Shown: piece after piece, positions 18,501 through 26,465 of the stretch | Layout: each line of letters opens with the position of its first letter | Position numbering within the stretch: position 1 is the stretch's first letter | Assembly (NCBI GenBank): GCA_040901465.1 | Contig: JBBDYN010000002.1 | Coordinates: 62,001-126,000, forward strand | Direction of reading: 5' to 3' | Length of the DNA stretch: 64,000 nucleotides | Source of the DNA: JAUSIF01 sp040901465 | GTDB taxonomy: Bacteria > Pseudomonadota > Alphaproteobacteria > Rhizobiales > Xanthobacteraceae | The notes under the pieces: generated by a model | Told to the model about the DNA's origin: nothing | Seen by the model: only the letters and a program-made list of their open reading frames with translations | Database searches by the model: none | Program-made: the position numbers and the translations under genes

Positions 18501-18664
18501 TTTGATTTCAGCTCCGCGGCCCAGGCCGGATGTGTGAAATCGCCGGTCCCGACGACGCCGATTCCCTTGCGGGCGGCCCATTCGGCGAGATGTTCGAGAT
18601 CGAGGTCGCGGCTCGTCGCGCGCGAATATTTCGAGTGCACATGCAGGTCGGCGTGAAACCGCAT
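15524..18664 (-). CDS. EndoQ-like PHP nuclease fused to UvrD/Rep helicase
   Basis: 1046 residues. The N-terminal PHP domain resembles endonuclease Q: DLHVHSKYS (D6, H8, H10), EVEIS (E91/E93), PAHIW (H164), NSDAHS (D223, H225), then a zinc-finger-like segment (C277, CPVCG at 293-297). EndoQ cuts 5' of deaminated bases in archaea and some bacteria. From about residue 480 a full SF1A helicase follows: Walker A AGPGSGKT (501-508), DEFQDID, GDPDQAIYGFRG, TLHAAKGLEF, EERRLFYVGMTRA. The linker (about 440-475) is encoded by a palindromic repeat. The ATG before the fold is preferred to a GTG six codons upstream. Predicted role: recognition of a damaged base coupled to unwinding. Solitary gene on its strand. 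Confidence 0.85.
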   Translation of the reverse strand: MRFHADLHVHSKYSRATSRDLDLEHLAEWAARKGIGVVGTGDFTHPAWAAELKSKLVPAEPGLFRLNDEIERAVAERLPAACRLPVRFMLEVEISTIYKKGDKTRKIHHLIYAPDFATMDRISARLGNIGNISSDGRPILGLDSRDLLEIALEGGPGAYLVPAHIWTPWFAALGSMSGFDSIEECYGDLASHIFAVETGLSSDPAMNWRVPSLDRFRLVSNSDAHSPGKLGREATGFDCDLDYFAIRRALETGVGYAGTVEFYPEEGKYHLDGHRKCEVRFEPKETLAHGGLCPVCGQRLTVGVLHRVQVLARRSEVEAKPPETAGEISSLVPLPEMLAEIASTGVTSKKVAEVYERTIGALGPELQILEQVPVEDIARADSLLGEAVARLRAGKVIRDSGYDGEYGVIRLFEEGELSRLSAGGFLFDAPVAKRITAKRRPKGNPIGQAAVAPPHPTSLRSVDLSPQRRSEGLDRVGILASLDEDQREAAEVSDGALLIVAGPGSGKTRTLTHRIAHLVTEHGVPAANCLVVTFTRRAAAEMRERLARLLPADARQVSVHTFHSLGLAILREHAAAAGLNRGFRIASDADKAAIFAEMRGFPASKAERLLRAISTTKRTGAVPDDETGEAFATYQRGLMLRNLVDFDDLMRLAVQLLDGHLEVAALLRERFRSVSVDEFQDIDEQQYRLIRQIAPEGANLCVIGDPDQAIYGFRGADASCFERFKQDFPRAAVVQLRRNYRSAGTIVAASSQVIAASPRERSIAEVVHEMQERITVHAAPTERAEAEFVIQTIEVLIGGHNFFSIDSGRTNGRDTDLSFADFAVLYRTDAQSAALVEAFARSGIPFKKHSHVPLAEDPATRALLLELYDHAGEEPFAIRLQAAAKKLPASDQIDRAAIEIALKRLTALAETCARDGARFADAVAVASEADFFDPRADRVSLLTLHAAKGLEFPVVFITGLEDGILPLHWGKPDEVALAEERRLFYVGMTRAMDRLYLSRAQERHWRRRKQALPPSPFLTDIEAELLRHQRPARRRAREEDRQLKLF
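17251..17307. repeat. Intergenic-type palindromic repeat inside the helicase-fusion gene
   Basis: The stretch resembles the short palindromic repeats common between genes of Hyphomicrobiales (on the minus strand: CCCTCACCCGAC, then CGCTACGCTCGGTCGAC, then CTCTCCCCGC). Here it lies in frame in coding sequence and encodes PPHPTSLRSVDLSPQRRSE, the linker between the EndoQ-like and UvrD parts. Assignment is by recollection of the repeat type. Confidence 0.6.
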
Positions 18665-18795
18665 CGGGGCCTGCTTTCGCACCGGCGCGCAGGGAGCAAG
18701 GCGCGCGGCGACGCACGCTACTATACGCCGCGCTCATGCGCGGGCGAGAAGGCCCCTGTGGATAGCCACAATTTCGCGGCGGGCGCCGCCCGCGC

Positions 18796-19599
18796 TCAGG
18801 CGACTTCGGCGGTGCGCACCACGAAGGCTTCGCCGCGCTCCAGAAACGCGCCAACGAGCCGCGCCACCCGGTCCGGCTGATCGAACTCGACCGCGTGCGC
18901 CGCGCCATAGATGAAGCTCAGGTACGAATGCGGGATGCCCGACTTCAGACGCCTCCCCACATCCTCCACCGGCGTAACCTCTTCTTTGCTGCCGAACAGG
19001 AGCAGCGTGCGCGCCTTGATCTTCGGCAGCGATTTCAGCAGCGCCTCGTCGAGCGTCTCGCCGCCGGTGTAGCCCATGGCCGCCTTGAAGTTGCCGGGCA
19101 GGACTTCGGCGTAGCGCGAGTCCTTCGGCGCGCGGTCCGGCACGGCATAGAGCTTGCGGTCGCGCTCGGCCGGATCGGCGGGCAGGCCGCCGACGCCTTT
19201 CGTGCGCAGGCCTGCCGGCGCCTCCAGCACGAGTTGTTCCACGAGTTCGGGATGCTTCACGGCGAGCCAGAGCGCGATCCAGCCGCCAAACGATTCGGCC
19301 ACCACGTCGCAGGCCTTACCGACCGCCTTCTGAATGAACTCGGCCATGAGATCGGCGAGGTCGGACATGGAGCGAAGTGTCGGGTGCGCAGGCGTCCCGT
19401 TGAAGCCCGGCATGATCGGCATATGAATCGTATGCTTGATCGAAAGCTTCTCGATCGCAGGCGAGCGCCGCGGACCCGCCGTACTGTGCAGATGCAGGAC
19501 CGCCGGGCCGTCGCCGCCCTTGAGATACTGGACCGGGCCGGCGGAAAGCTCGATTTTCTGCTCTACGAAATTCGCCACGTCGTACTCCGTTTTCGTCAA
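18796..19599 (-). CDS. Alpha/beta hydrolase
   Basis: 267-residue alpha/beta-hydrolase fold protein: HLHSTAG before the oxyanion region, nucleophile elbow AESFGGW (Ser), acid and His expected in LFGSKEEVTPVED and YGAAHAVEFD. No leader peptide. No ATG lies in a plausible place; a TTG start overlaps the stop of the upstream luciferase-like gene as TTGA and has GAGGCGG upstream, so I choose it. Probably co-transcribed with the flavin monooxygenase and SDR and acting on an ester or ring-opened product. Confidence 0.85.
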   Translation of the reverse strand: MTKTEYDVANFVEQKIELSAGPVQYLKGGDGPAVLHLHSTAGPRRSPAIEKLSIKHTIHMPIMPGFNGTPAHPTLRSMSDLADLMAEFIQKAVGKACDVVAESFGGWIALWLAVKHPELVEQLVLEAPAGLRTKGVGGLPADPAERDRKLYAVPDRAPKDSRYAEVLPGNFKAAMGYTGGETLDEALLKSLPKIKARTLLLFGSKEEVTPVEDVGRRLKSGIPHSYLSFIYGAAHAVEFDQPDRVARLVGAFLERGEAFVVRTAEVA

Positions 19600-20720
19600 A
19601 GGCCCGCCGCCTCGGGCAGCACCTGATCGCGGAACAGTTCCATCCCGCGCCGCACGACGCTGTCCGGAATATTCCCGATCTTCATGTTGAGATTGAACCG
19701 GCCGTTGCCGAGCTCGCCCTGGATGCGCTTCATCTGCTTGATGACGGTCTTCGGGCTTCCGCACAGTACCGACCCCGCCTCGATCATCTCGTCGATGTTG
19801 CGCGCGTTCAAGGTGGCTAACCGCGATACGAACCGCTCGCCATACTGCTCCTGCGCGAAGAAGCGCGACTTCTGCACCACGAGCCGCATCGCGTCGCGGA
19901 TCGAATGCATCAGCACCTTGTGGAAATAATTGAGCCCTTGGCTCAGATGCTCTTTCGCCTCCTCGTCGCTCTCAGCGATACAGGTGTTCTGGCCGATCAG
20001 GATGTCCTCGGCCCGCGGCTCGAAGCCGTGACCCTTGGTCGCGTCGCGATAGACGTTGATGCAGCGCTGCGCCGCTTTGAGATCGGCGATCAGCGTCATA
20101 CCCATCATGGCCTTGTGCTGGCCGGCGAACTCCGCGGACTCCTCGTTGCTCGCCGACATCAGGATTTTCGGATGCGGTCGCTGGTACGGCTTCGGCCAGA
20201 TCGAAACCGACGGATACTGATAAAACTCGCCCTCCCAGCCGAACGGCTCGGGCTCGGTCCAGGCTTTGATGATGAGCGCGGTCGCCTCGCGTAGGCGCTC
20301 GCGCGATTCACCTGGGATGACGTTATAGGCGATGTACTCGTGCGGCACGCCGCGGATAAGTCCGGCCACGAGCCGTCCGCCGCTCATCACGTCGATCATC
20401 GCGTATTCTTCCGCGACCCGGATCGGGTTCAAGAGCGGGATCAGGTTCCCGAGCATCGCGAGCTTGATCGATTTCGTCCGCTGCGAGAGCACCGAGCCGA
20501 TCAGGTTGCAGTTCGCCATCAGGCCGTACGGGCTGAAATGATGCTCGTTGCAGCCAACCCAGTCGAAGCCGCACTGCTCGGCGAACGCCATCGTGTCGAT
20601 GTAGCAGTCGTAGAGTTCCTTACCGCGCTTGGGGTCGAACGTACTGTTGCTCGCGGGCCATTGCTGCGGAGCCTCGTCGAGCTCGGTCCACGGCATCAGA
20701 TGGAAGTAGGAGAATTTCAT
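19596..20720 (-). CDS. LLM class flavin-dependent monooxygenase (luciferase-like)
   Basis: 374-residue bacterial-luciferase-like TIM barrel: MKFSYFHLMPW, EQCGFDWVGCNEHHFSPYG, VAEEYAMIDVMSGGRLVAGL (the strand/loop after which flavin binds) and PHPKILMSASNEESAEFAGQ. Such enzymes use FMNH2 and O2 to oxidise aldehydes, sulfonates or other carbon compounds. A flavin reductase is not encoded nearby. GGAGCG precedes the ATG. It sits between the SDR and the alpha/beta hydrolase on the same strand. Confidence 0.9.
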   Translation of the reverse strand: MKFSYFHLMPWTELDEAPQQWPASNSTFDPKRGKELYDCYIDTMAFAEQCGFDWVGCNEHHFSPYGLMANCNLIGSVLSQRTKSIKLAMLGNLIPLLNPIRVAEEYAMIDVMSGGRLVAGLIRGVPHEYIAYNVIPGESRERLREATALIIKAWTEPEPFGWEGEFYQYPSVSIWPKPYQRPHPKILMSASNEESAEFAGQHKAMMGMTLIADLKAAQRCINVYRDATKGHGFEPRAEDILIGQNTCIAESDEEAKEHLSQGLNYFHKVLMHSIRDAMRLVVQKSRFFAQEQYGERFVSRLATLNARNIDEMIEAGSVLCGSPKTVIKQMKRIQGELGNGRFNLNMKIGNIPDSVVRRGMELFRDQVLPEAAGL

Positions 20721-20738
20721 CGATCGCTCCGCAACGTT

Positions 20739-21605
20739 TCAGCCAATTCTTTTCGCCGTCCGATCTGCGGGGCTTTTCGCGATCCATGCTTCGCACGCAT
20801 CGAACGCATCGATGATGCGCTGGTGCCGCGCGACCAGCCATTCCTTGGTCTGCATGTGCGTAAAGATATAGAGATCGCGGTCCCGGATTGCGCGCACGAC
20901 GCGGTCGCCCACGATGTCAGGCTCCAATCCGACTTCCAGTTCTTTTTGCAAAGGATTGTTGCCGGCCACCTCGTACGGCCCGCCGAAGCGCTCAGGCCGG
21001 ATTTCACCCGACATATAGATGCGCGTCTTCACGGCTGCCGGCGCGAGTACGGATACGCCCACCGGCGTCTCGCGCAGATCGTTCCACATGGATTCCGTGA
21101 GCGCCACGACCGCAAATTTCGTCGCTGCATAGGCGCCGCTGCGCCGATGCGGCGCGACCTGAAAGCCTGCGATCGAAGCCGTATTGACGATATGCCCTTC
21201 GCCGCCGTGCGACTGGATGATCGGCAGGAACGTGGCGATGCCATGCATCACGCCATGCAGATTGACGCCCGTGATCCAGTCCCATTCCTGCGGCGTTACT
21301 TCCCAGACCGATTTGCCGTGGATCGTGATGCCCGCATTGTTGCAGGCAACGTGGATCGCGCCGAATTCCTTGAGCGCGGCGTCTGCGAGCTTTCGCACCG
21401 ACGCACGATCCGAGACGTCGGCCGGAACAGCGATCGTGCGCCCGCCGATCCCGCGCACATTGGCAAGTGCGGCGTCGAGCCGGTCGCCGCGAAGGTCGGA
21501 CAGCACCACCGACATTCCGTTCCTCGCGAAGGTGCGCGCCATGCCAAGCCCGATGCCGGACGCGGCCCCGGTGATGACCGCCGTCTTGCCTTCCAGTTGC
21601 TGCAT
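20739..21605 (-). CDS. SDR family oxidoreductase
   Basis: 288-residue classical SDR: TGAASGIGLGMA near residues 13-24, LSDLRGD after beta-2, NNAGI, catalytic Ser in NTASIAG, YAATKFAV (Tyr/Lys). Compared with typical SDRs the tail is extended (TKEWLVARHQRIIDAFDACE), as in SDRs that act on larger substrates. ATG at 21605 chosen because the upstream frame (MFGSRTAAALPTA) lacks similarity. Same strand as CocE-like, luciferase-like and hydrolase genes. Confidence 0.88.
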   Translation of the reverse strand: MQQLEGKTAVITGAASGIGLGMARTFARNGMSVVLSDLRGDRLDAALANVRGIGGRTIAVPADVSDRASVRKLADAALKEFGAIHVACNNAGITIHGKSVWEVTPQEWDWITGVNLHGVMHGIATFLPIIQSHGGEGHIVNTASIAGFQVAPHRRSGAYAATKFAVVALTESMWNDLRETPVGVSVLAPAAVKTRIYMSGEIRPERFGGPYEVAGNNPLQKELEVGLEPDIVGDRVVRAIRDRDLYIFTHMQTKEWLVARHQRIIDAFDACEAWIAKSPADRTAKRIG

Positions 21606-21692
21606 GGATGCCGACCCCGCTACATTGCACGCGACTATAGCATCACGATTGCGCGCGGTGGGTAGCGCTGCCGCTGTGCGCGAGCCGAACAA

Positions 21693-23366
21693 CTAGGTTG
21701 GTACGACCGGAACGAGGAGGTGGGAATCGTATTTGCCGCCGGCGTGGACCACGTGCCGGCCCTTGTTCACCGTGTCCTCGTGCCGGAAATAAACAGGTGC
21801 CTTGTCCTTCGGATATTTGTTGATCTCGGTTCCCTGCACGACGAGCCGTAATTTCTCGCCCTTCTCGAAACACGTGCCGGAGGGCCAGATTTCGATTTCG
21901 ACCGGCACGATCTCGCCGGGCTTGAGCTTCAGCTCGCGCCGGTGGGCAAGCACCGGCTGCCACTCGGTCGAGCGTTTGGGATCGAGCTCGCGGTGGGACG
22001 CGCGCAGCCAGCCGATCGCGACCGGCCCGTCATTGAACATGGCGTAATAGGCCAAGCCGACGAATTGGCCCTTGGCATCGAGCTTCTGCACGCCGACAAA
22101 AATGTCCATGTCGTCGGAGTTTTCGGCCGACACGAAGAGCTTGAGCTTCATGTGACCGACAAGCTCGGTCGGCTTATTGAACGTGATGTCGAAGACCGCG
22201 CGCGCGTTTGCGCCTTCACCGAGGGAATCGTAACTGATCGACCCGGCTTCAGCGACGGGCCGCTGTTCCAGTGCGCCATTCTTCGCGTCGAGATAGAGCT
22301 TCGTGTATTGCGTCTTAGGCAGCGGCCAGTCGGAGGCTTCCTTGAATTTGCCGGCGTAGAATTTCTCGCGCACCTCGTAGCGCACGCGCGTCCAATCCTT
22401 CACCGAGTTGGGGACGCCCTTCAGGAAATAGTCGAAGAACTCCTGCAGCCGTTTCACGCTATCCGGCTCGTAGTAATAGGCCCACTTCTTGCGGCCGTGG
22501 ACCTCGAGCCATTTCTGCTTCGAGGAAATCTGCTTGAAGCCTTCGAGCGTGCCGCGCGTGTGCAGTCCCTGATCGGTCCAGCTCGCGACGATGAAGGCCG
22601 GCACCTTGATCTTGGAATAGTCCGATGCCTTCGACGCCCAATATTCGTCGAAGAACGGGTGCTCGCGCATGCCCGCTTCGAGATCCTCGATTTCGGTGGT
22701 GCCCGCGCCCCAGCGCCGCCAAAGATAGGGCCAGAAATGCGTATCGGGGATGCCGCCGTGCCGCGCCACTTCGCGATAGGTGTCGGCCCAGCCTTCCCAA
22801 GGGTTGATGGCGGCGAGATGCGGCGGATTGAGCTCCGCCACACGCCACTGCAATTGCGCGAGGTAAGAGACGCCCGTGAGCCCGACCTTGCCGTTGCTCC
22901 AGGGCTGCGTGCCGGCCCACTCGATCAGGTCGTAGAAATCCTCGGCCTCGTCGGGAGAGAGAAACGTGGCGCGGCCCTCCGAATACCAATTGCCGCGTTT
23001 GTCCGCGACAATCACCGCGTAGCCGCGCGGCACCCAATAGACCGGATCAGGCCCCTCGAACGGCGTGTAGGAGGAAATCGCGTCCATCTTCACGTCCGAG
23101 CCGGGGAAGCGGCGCGGGTCGTTCGGCGAATGTTTGCCATAGGGGCTCCACGCGATCAGCGGCGCCGCCGGCTTCTCGTCGACGGGGCGGAAGAGATCGA
23201 TATAGATTTTAACACCGTCGCGCATTTTCACCGCAATGTCGCGCTCGATGATCATTCCGTCTTCGACCGTGTGCCGGTATTCCGGCGGCGTGCCGCCGCG
23301 CGCTTCCGGCGTATCGTACGGCTTGCGGAATTTCAGCGCGACCGGCTTGCGCGTCACGTCGTCCAT
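21693..23366 (-). CDS. CocE/NonD family hydrolase (X-Pro dipeptidyl-peptidase S15 fold)
   Basis: 557 residues: an alpha/beta hydrolase domain with nucleophile elbow GLTGVSYLAQLQW (G-V-S-Y), a helical cap and a C-terminal jelly-roll beta domain (VFDITFNKPTELVGHMKLKL, EIVPVEIEIWPSGTCFEKGE). Members hydrolyse esters or amides such as cocaine, glutaryl compounds or acyl-peptides. No Sec signal is visible, so probably cytoplasmic. GGAGA precedes the ATG at 23366; a longer frame upstream is rejected. Divergently followed upstream by a MarR gene on the same strand. Confidence 0.87.
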   Translation of the reverse strand: MDDVTRKPVALKFRKPYDTPEARGGTPPEYRHTVEDGMIIERDIAVKMRDGVKIYIDLFRPVDEKPAAPLIAWSPYGKHSPNDPRRFPGSDVKMDAISSYTPFEGPDPVYWVPRGYAVIVADKRGNWYSEGRATFLSPDEAEDFYDLIEWAGTQPWSNGKVGLTGVSYLAQLQWRVAELNPPHLAAINPWEGWADTYREVARHGGIPDTHFWPYLWRRWGAGTTEIEDLEAGMREHPFFDEYWASKASDYSKIKVPAFIVASWTDQGLHTRGTLEGFKQISSKQKWLEVHGRKKWAYYYEPDSVKRLQEFFDYFLKGVPNSVKDWTRVRYEVREKFYAGKFKEASDWPLPKTQYTKLYLDAKNGALEQRPVAEAGSISYDSLGEGANARAVFDITFNKPTELVGHMKLKLFVSAENSDDMDIFVGVQKLDAKGQFVGLAYYAMFNDGPVAIGWLRASHRELDPKRSTEWQPVLAHRRELKLKPGEIVPVEIEIWPSGTCFEKGEKLRLVVQGTEINKYPKDKAPVYFRHEDTVNKGRHVVHAGGKYDSHLLVPVVPT

Positions 23367-23415
23367 GGCGTCTCTCCGTTCTCGATGATGCGGCGCGGCC
23401 CGCGGCAACGTCAAC

Positions 23416-23928
23416 TCATCGGGTTCTTGCGGCGAGTCCTCGGTCGAGTTTTGCCAGCAGCCGGAGCAGCATCTTTCGTTCCGCAGCCGATAGCGACGAT
23501 GAAACGCGCTTGTCGTGCGCAAGTCCGGCCGTGAGAACGGCTTCGGCCTTCGCGCGTCCCGTCGTCGTCAGGTAATGGCCCTTCGTGCGCCGGTCGTTCG
23601 CGGCGCTGCGGCGTTCGACCCAGCCCTCGCGCACGAGCCTGTCGACGAGCTTCGTCATGTTCGGCCCGTGCACACCGAGCGCGTCGGCGAGCGCGCCGTG
23701 CTGTACGCCGGGGTTCGACCGGATCGCCGTCAACACCGCGAAAGCGCCGGGGCTCACGCGCAGGCGCCGAAGGCGCTCGTAATAGAGCTGAAACAGCCGG
23801 ACTTGCACCACGCGTGTGAGGTGCCCAACCATGGTGTCGAGCACCGAAGCGTCGAACGCGGCGCCCGCGTCTCCCACGCGAGCGCCGGCATGTCGCCTCC
23901 GTTTTTGGGCGCTGGTTCGGCGTTTCAT
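23416..23928 (-). CDS. MarR family transcriptional regulator
   Basis: 170-residue winged-helix regulator: LYYERLRRLRVSPGAFAVLT, HGALADALGVHGPNMTKLVD (recognition helix), REGWVERRSAANDRRTKGHY (wing), with a basic N-terminus. Located 107 bp from and divergent to the MetE-like gene at 24036, and just upstream of the CocE hydrolase. It likely represses one or both, releasing on binding a small aromatic or acidic ligand, as known for the family. Confidence 0.9.
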   Translation of the reverse strand: MKRRTSAQKRRRHAGARVGDAGAAFDASVLDTMVGHLTRVVQVRLFQLYYERLRRLRVSPGAFAVLTAIRSNPGVQHGALADALGVHGPNMTKLVDRLVREGWVERRSAANDRRTKGHYLTTTGRAKAEAVLTAGLAHDKRVSSSLSAAERKMLLRLLAKLDRGLAARTR

Positions 23929-23931
23929 CCG

Positions 23932-23960
23932 TTGAAATGTATTTAGTTATGTTTTATAAG
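23932..23960 (+). promoter_or_regulatory. Sigma70-like promoter for the MetE-like pair
   Basis: TTGAAA (23932-23937), a 17-nt spacer and TATAAG (23955-23960) lie in an unusually AT-rich stretch between the divergent marR gene and the MetE-like gene at 24036. The AT-rich core also overlaps the likely marR promoter, so a MarR dimer bound here could control both directions. Confidence 0.6.
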
Positions 23961-24035
23961 TATTAGCACGCGGGCTCGATCGCTGTCATCATCTCCGCGC
24001 AACAACAAGAAGAAGGCACGAGGGAGGAACACCGG

Positions 24036-25223
24036 ATGCCGGCGCCGGCAAACCGCATTCTCACCACGCACGTCGGCAGTCTCGTGCGCCCCGACGATCT
24101 GCTCGCCTTCATTGCCAAGCAGCAGGAAGGGAAGCCCTACGACGTCGCCGCCTATGAGAGTTGTCTTCAGCGCTCCGTCGCCGATGTCGTGAAAAAGCAG
24201 GTCGATGTCGGCATCGGCATCGTCAGCGACGGCGAATACGGAAAATCGATCAGCTGGTCGCGCTACATTCTCGATCGACTGAGCGGCTTCGAGGAGCGCC
24301 GCGACAAGACGCCGGGCTTTCGTTCCGCAGTGGCCGGCAAGGACCGGCGCGACTTTGCGGAATTCTACGAGGAATACGAAGGAACCTACGGCTTTGTCGG
24401 CATGGGCAAGGCCTTCAAGACCGGCACCTGGGTCGTGACCGGCCCGATCAAATATACCGGCCATGCGTTGATTCAGCGCGACATCGAGGACGTAAAGCGC
24501 GCGGTCGCGGGCAGCGGCGCCATTGACGCGTTTTTGCCCTTGGTGGCGCCGGCGAGCGTGGTGCCACAGCGCATCGACGAGCACTACAAGTGGGAAGATG
24601 ACGCGCTCTTCGCCATCGCCGAGGCCGTGCGCGAGGAATACAAGGCCGTGGTCGATGCCGGCCTGATCGCGCAGATCGACGATGCGTTTCTCGCCTCGGT
24701 CTATGATGTGATGGTTCCGCCAAGAACGCTCGCCGATTACCGCGAATGGGCGGAGGTACGGATCGAGGCGCTCAACCACGCGCTCAAGGGAATTCCGCAG
24801 GATCGCACCCGCTATCACATCTGCTGGGGTAGCTGGAACGGGCCGCATACGAACGACGTGCCCTTGAAGGATATCGTCGATCTGGTGTTGCGCGTGAACG
24901 TCGGCGGCTATTCCCTGGAGATGGCGAATCCCCGTCACGAGCACGAGTGGCGCGTCTGGGAGACGGTGAAACTGCCCCAAGGGAAGTATTTGCTGCCCGG
25001 CCTCGTCAGTCACGCCACCAATATCGTCGAGCACCCGGAATTGGTCGCAGAGCGTATCGTACGGCTCGCGAAACTCGTCGGCCGCGAGAACGTGGTCGCG
25101 AGCACCGACTGCGGCTTCGCCCAGGGTCCGTTCGCGCGCCGCGTGCATCCGCAGATCATGTGGGCCAAGCTCCGGGCGCTAGCCGACGGTGCGTGCATCG
25201 CGACGAAGCAGCTTTGGAACTAG
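24036..25223 (+). CDS. Cobalamin-independent methionine synthase II-like methyltransferase (group A, copy 1)
   Basis: 395-residue homolog of the C-terminal catalytic half of MetE (COG0620), without the N-terminal MetE half. Begins with the family signature ILTTHVGSLVRP (His13). Putative Zn ligands are kept: H261 and C263 (YHICWGS), E295 (LEMANPRHEHEW) and C359 (STDCGFAQ). The family transfers methyl to a thiol such as homocysteine; some homologs are alkyl-thiol transferases/lyases (epoxyalkane:CoM transferase). RBS GGGAGGAACACC. First of a tandem pair under a strong AT-rich promoter, divergent from marR. Confidence 0.88.
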   Translation: MPAPANRILTTHVGSLVRPDDLLAFIAKQQEGKPYDVAAYESCLQRSVADVVKKQVDVGIGIVSDGEYGKSISWSRYILDRLSGFEERRDKTPGFRSAVAGKDRRDFAEFYEEYEGTYGFVGMGKAFKTGTWVVTGPIKYTGHALIQRDIEDVKRAVAGSGAIDAFLPLVAPASVVPQRIDEHYKWEDDALFAIAEAVREEYKAVVDAGLIAQIDDAFLASVYDVMVPPRTLADYREWAEVRIEALNHALKGIPQDRTRYHICWGSWNGPHTNDVPLKDIVDLVLRVNVGGYSLEMANPRHEHEWRVWETVKLPQGKYLLPGLVSHATNIVEHPELVAERIVRLAKLVGRENVVASTDCGFAQGPFARRVHPQIMWAKLRALADGACIATKQLWN

Positions 25224-25253
25224 CTCGGTTGGAATCGATCGAAGGAGTGCGAG

Positions 25254-26411
25254 ATGGCGGAGCGAATTCTTACCACCCACGTCGGCAGCCTCATTCGCCC
25301 GCCGCAGCTCGTCGAATACATTGAGGCGATCGAGAAGGGCCTCAAGGTCGACATGAAGGCCTTCGACGCGCTCTTGCAGCAATCGGTGAACGAAGTCGTC
25401 AAGCGCCAGGAACAGGCCGGCATCGACATCGTCAGCGACGGCGAATTCGGCAAGTTCCGCTCTTGGTCGTTCTACGTGCTCGACCGGCTGGATGGCATTG
25501 AAGAGCGCGAGATCGAGGTGCCGGCGGGTGCCGGCAAGGACCGCACGCTGTTTCCCGAGTTCTACGCGGAATATTTCCCGACCCAGCGGCTGCCGAAGCG
25601 CGGCACCGTCGTCACGGTCGGGCCGGTGAAATACAAGGGCCAGGCCGCACTCAGGAAGGATATCGAGATTTTCAAGAACGCGCTCAAGGGCGCGAACGTG
25701 GAGGGCTTTCTTCCCGTGGTCGCGCCTGCGAGCGCCGCGCCCCGCTTCAAGAATGAATACTACAAGAACGAGGAAGAGGCGCTGTTCGGCTTCGCCGAAG
25801 CGTTGCGCGAGGAATACAAGACGATCGTCGACTCGGGCCTTTACGTCCAGATCGACGACGCCTTCCTTCCTTATATGTACGATGTCGCCTTCGCCGGCAC
25901 TGATCTTGAGAATTACCGCAAGTGGGCGGCGGTGCGCATCGACGCGCTCAATCATGCGATCGAAGGCCTGCCCGAGGAAAAGATCCGCTACCACATCTGC
26001 TGGGGCAGCTTTAACACTCCGCACGTGAGCGACGTGGCGTTGAAGGACATCGTCGATCTCGTGCTCAGGGTGAAGGCCGGCGCCTATTGCATCGAGATGG
26101 GCAATCCGCGCCACGAGCACGAATGGCGCGTATGGGAGAAGGTGAAGCTGCCCGCCGGCCGCAAGCTCGTTCCTGGCGTGATCAGCCATTCGACGAACGT
26201 GGTGGAGCATCCAGAGCTTGTCGCCGAGCGGCTCGTGCGCGTGGCAAAGCTCGTCGGCCGCGAAAACGTCATGGGCGGCACCGACTGCGGCTTCGCCCAG
26301 GCGCCGCACGTCAGGCGCGTGCATCCCTCGATTATGTGGGCGAAATTGGAATCGCTCGCCGAGGGCGCGCGTATCGCCTCGCGCGAATTGTGGGGCAGGA
26401 AGGCGGCCTGA
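25254..26411 (+). CDS. Cobalamin-independent methionine synthase II-like methyltransferase (group A, copy 2)
   Basis: 385-residue paralog 30 nt after copy 1, with RBS GAAGGAG. Signature ILTTHVGSLIRP; Zn ligands H247/C249 (YHICWGS), E281 (IEMGNPRHEHEW) and C345 (GTDCGFAQ). It shares SDGEFGKF..WSFYVLDRL and the ending EGARIASRELWGRKAA with the copy at 33258, so these two are closer to one another at the C-terminus. Tandem arrangement suggests a hetero-oligomer or two related substrates. Convergent with the following amidohydrolase. Confidence 0.88.
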   Translation: MAERILTTHVGSLIRPPQLVEYIEAIEKGLKVDMKAFDALLQQSVNEVVKRQEQAGIDIVSDGEFGKFRSWSFYVLDRLDGIEEREIEVPAGAGKDRTLFPEFYAEYFPTQRLPKRGTVVTVGPVKYKGQAALRKDIEIFKNALKGANVEGFLPVVAPASAAPRFKNEYYKNEEEALFGFAEALREEYKTIVDSGLYVQIDDAFLPYMYDVAFAGTDLENYRKWAAVRIDALNHAIEGLPEEKIRYHICWGSFNTPHVSDVALKDIVDLVLRVKAGAYCIEMGNPRHEHEWRVWEKVKLPAGRKLVPGVISHSTNVVEHPELVAERLVRVAKLVGRENVMGGTDCGFAQAPHVRRVHPSIMWAKLESLAEGARIASRELWGRKAA

Positions 26412-26465
26412 GCCGCGCCGGCTGCGGTAGGGCGCTCGGCCCCCATCGCATCTTCTCGGCGGCCG

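Noticed and set aside
21942..23534. 530-codon plus-strand frame antisense to the CocE-like gene
   Set aside because: Mirror frame of a real gene with strong homology; no independent RBS.
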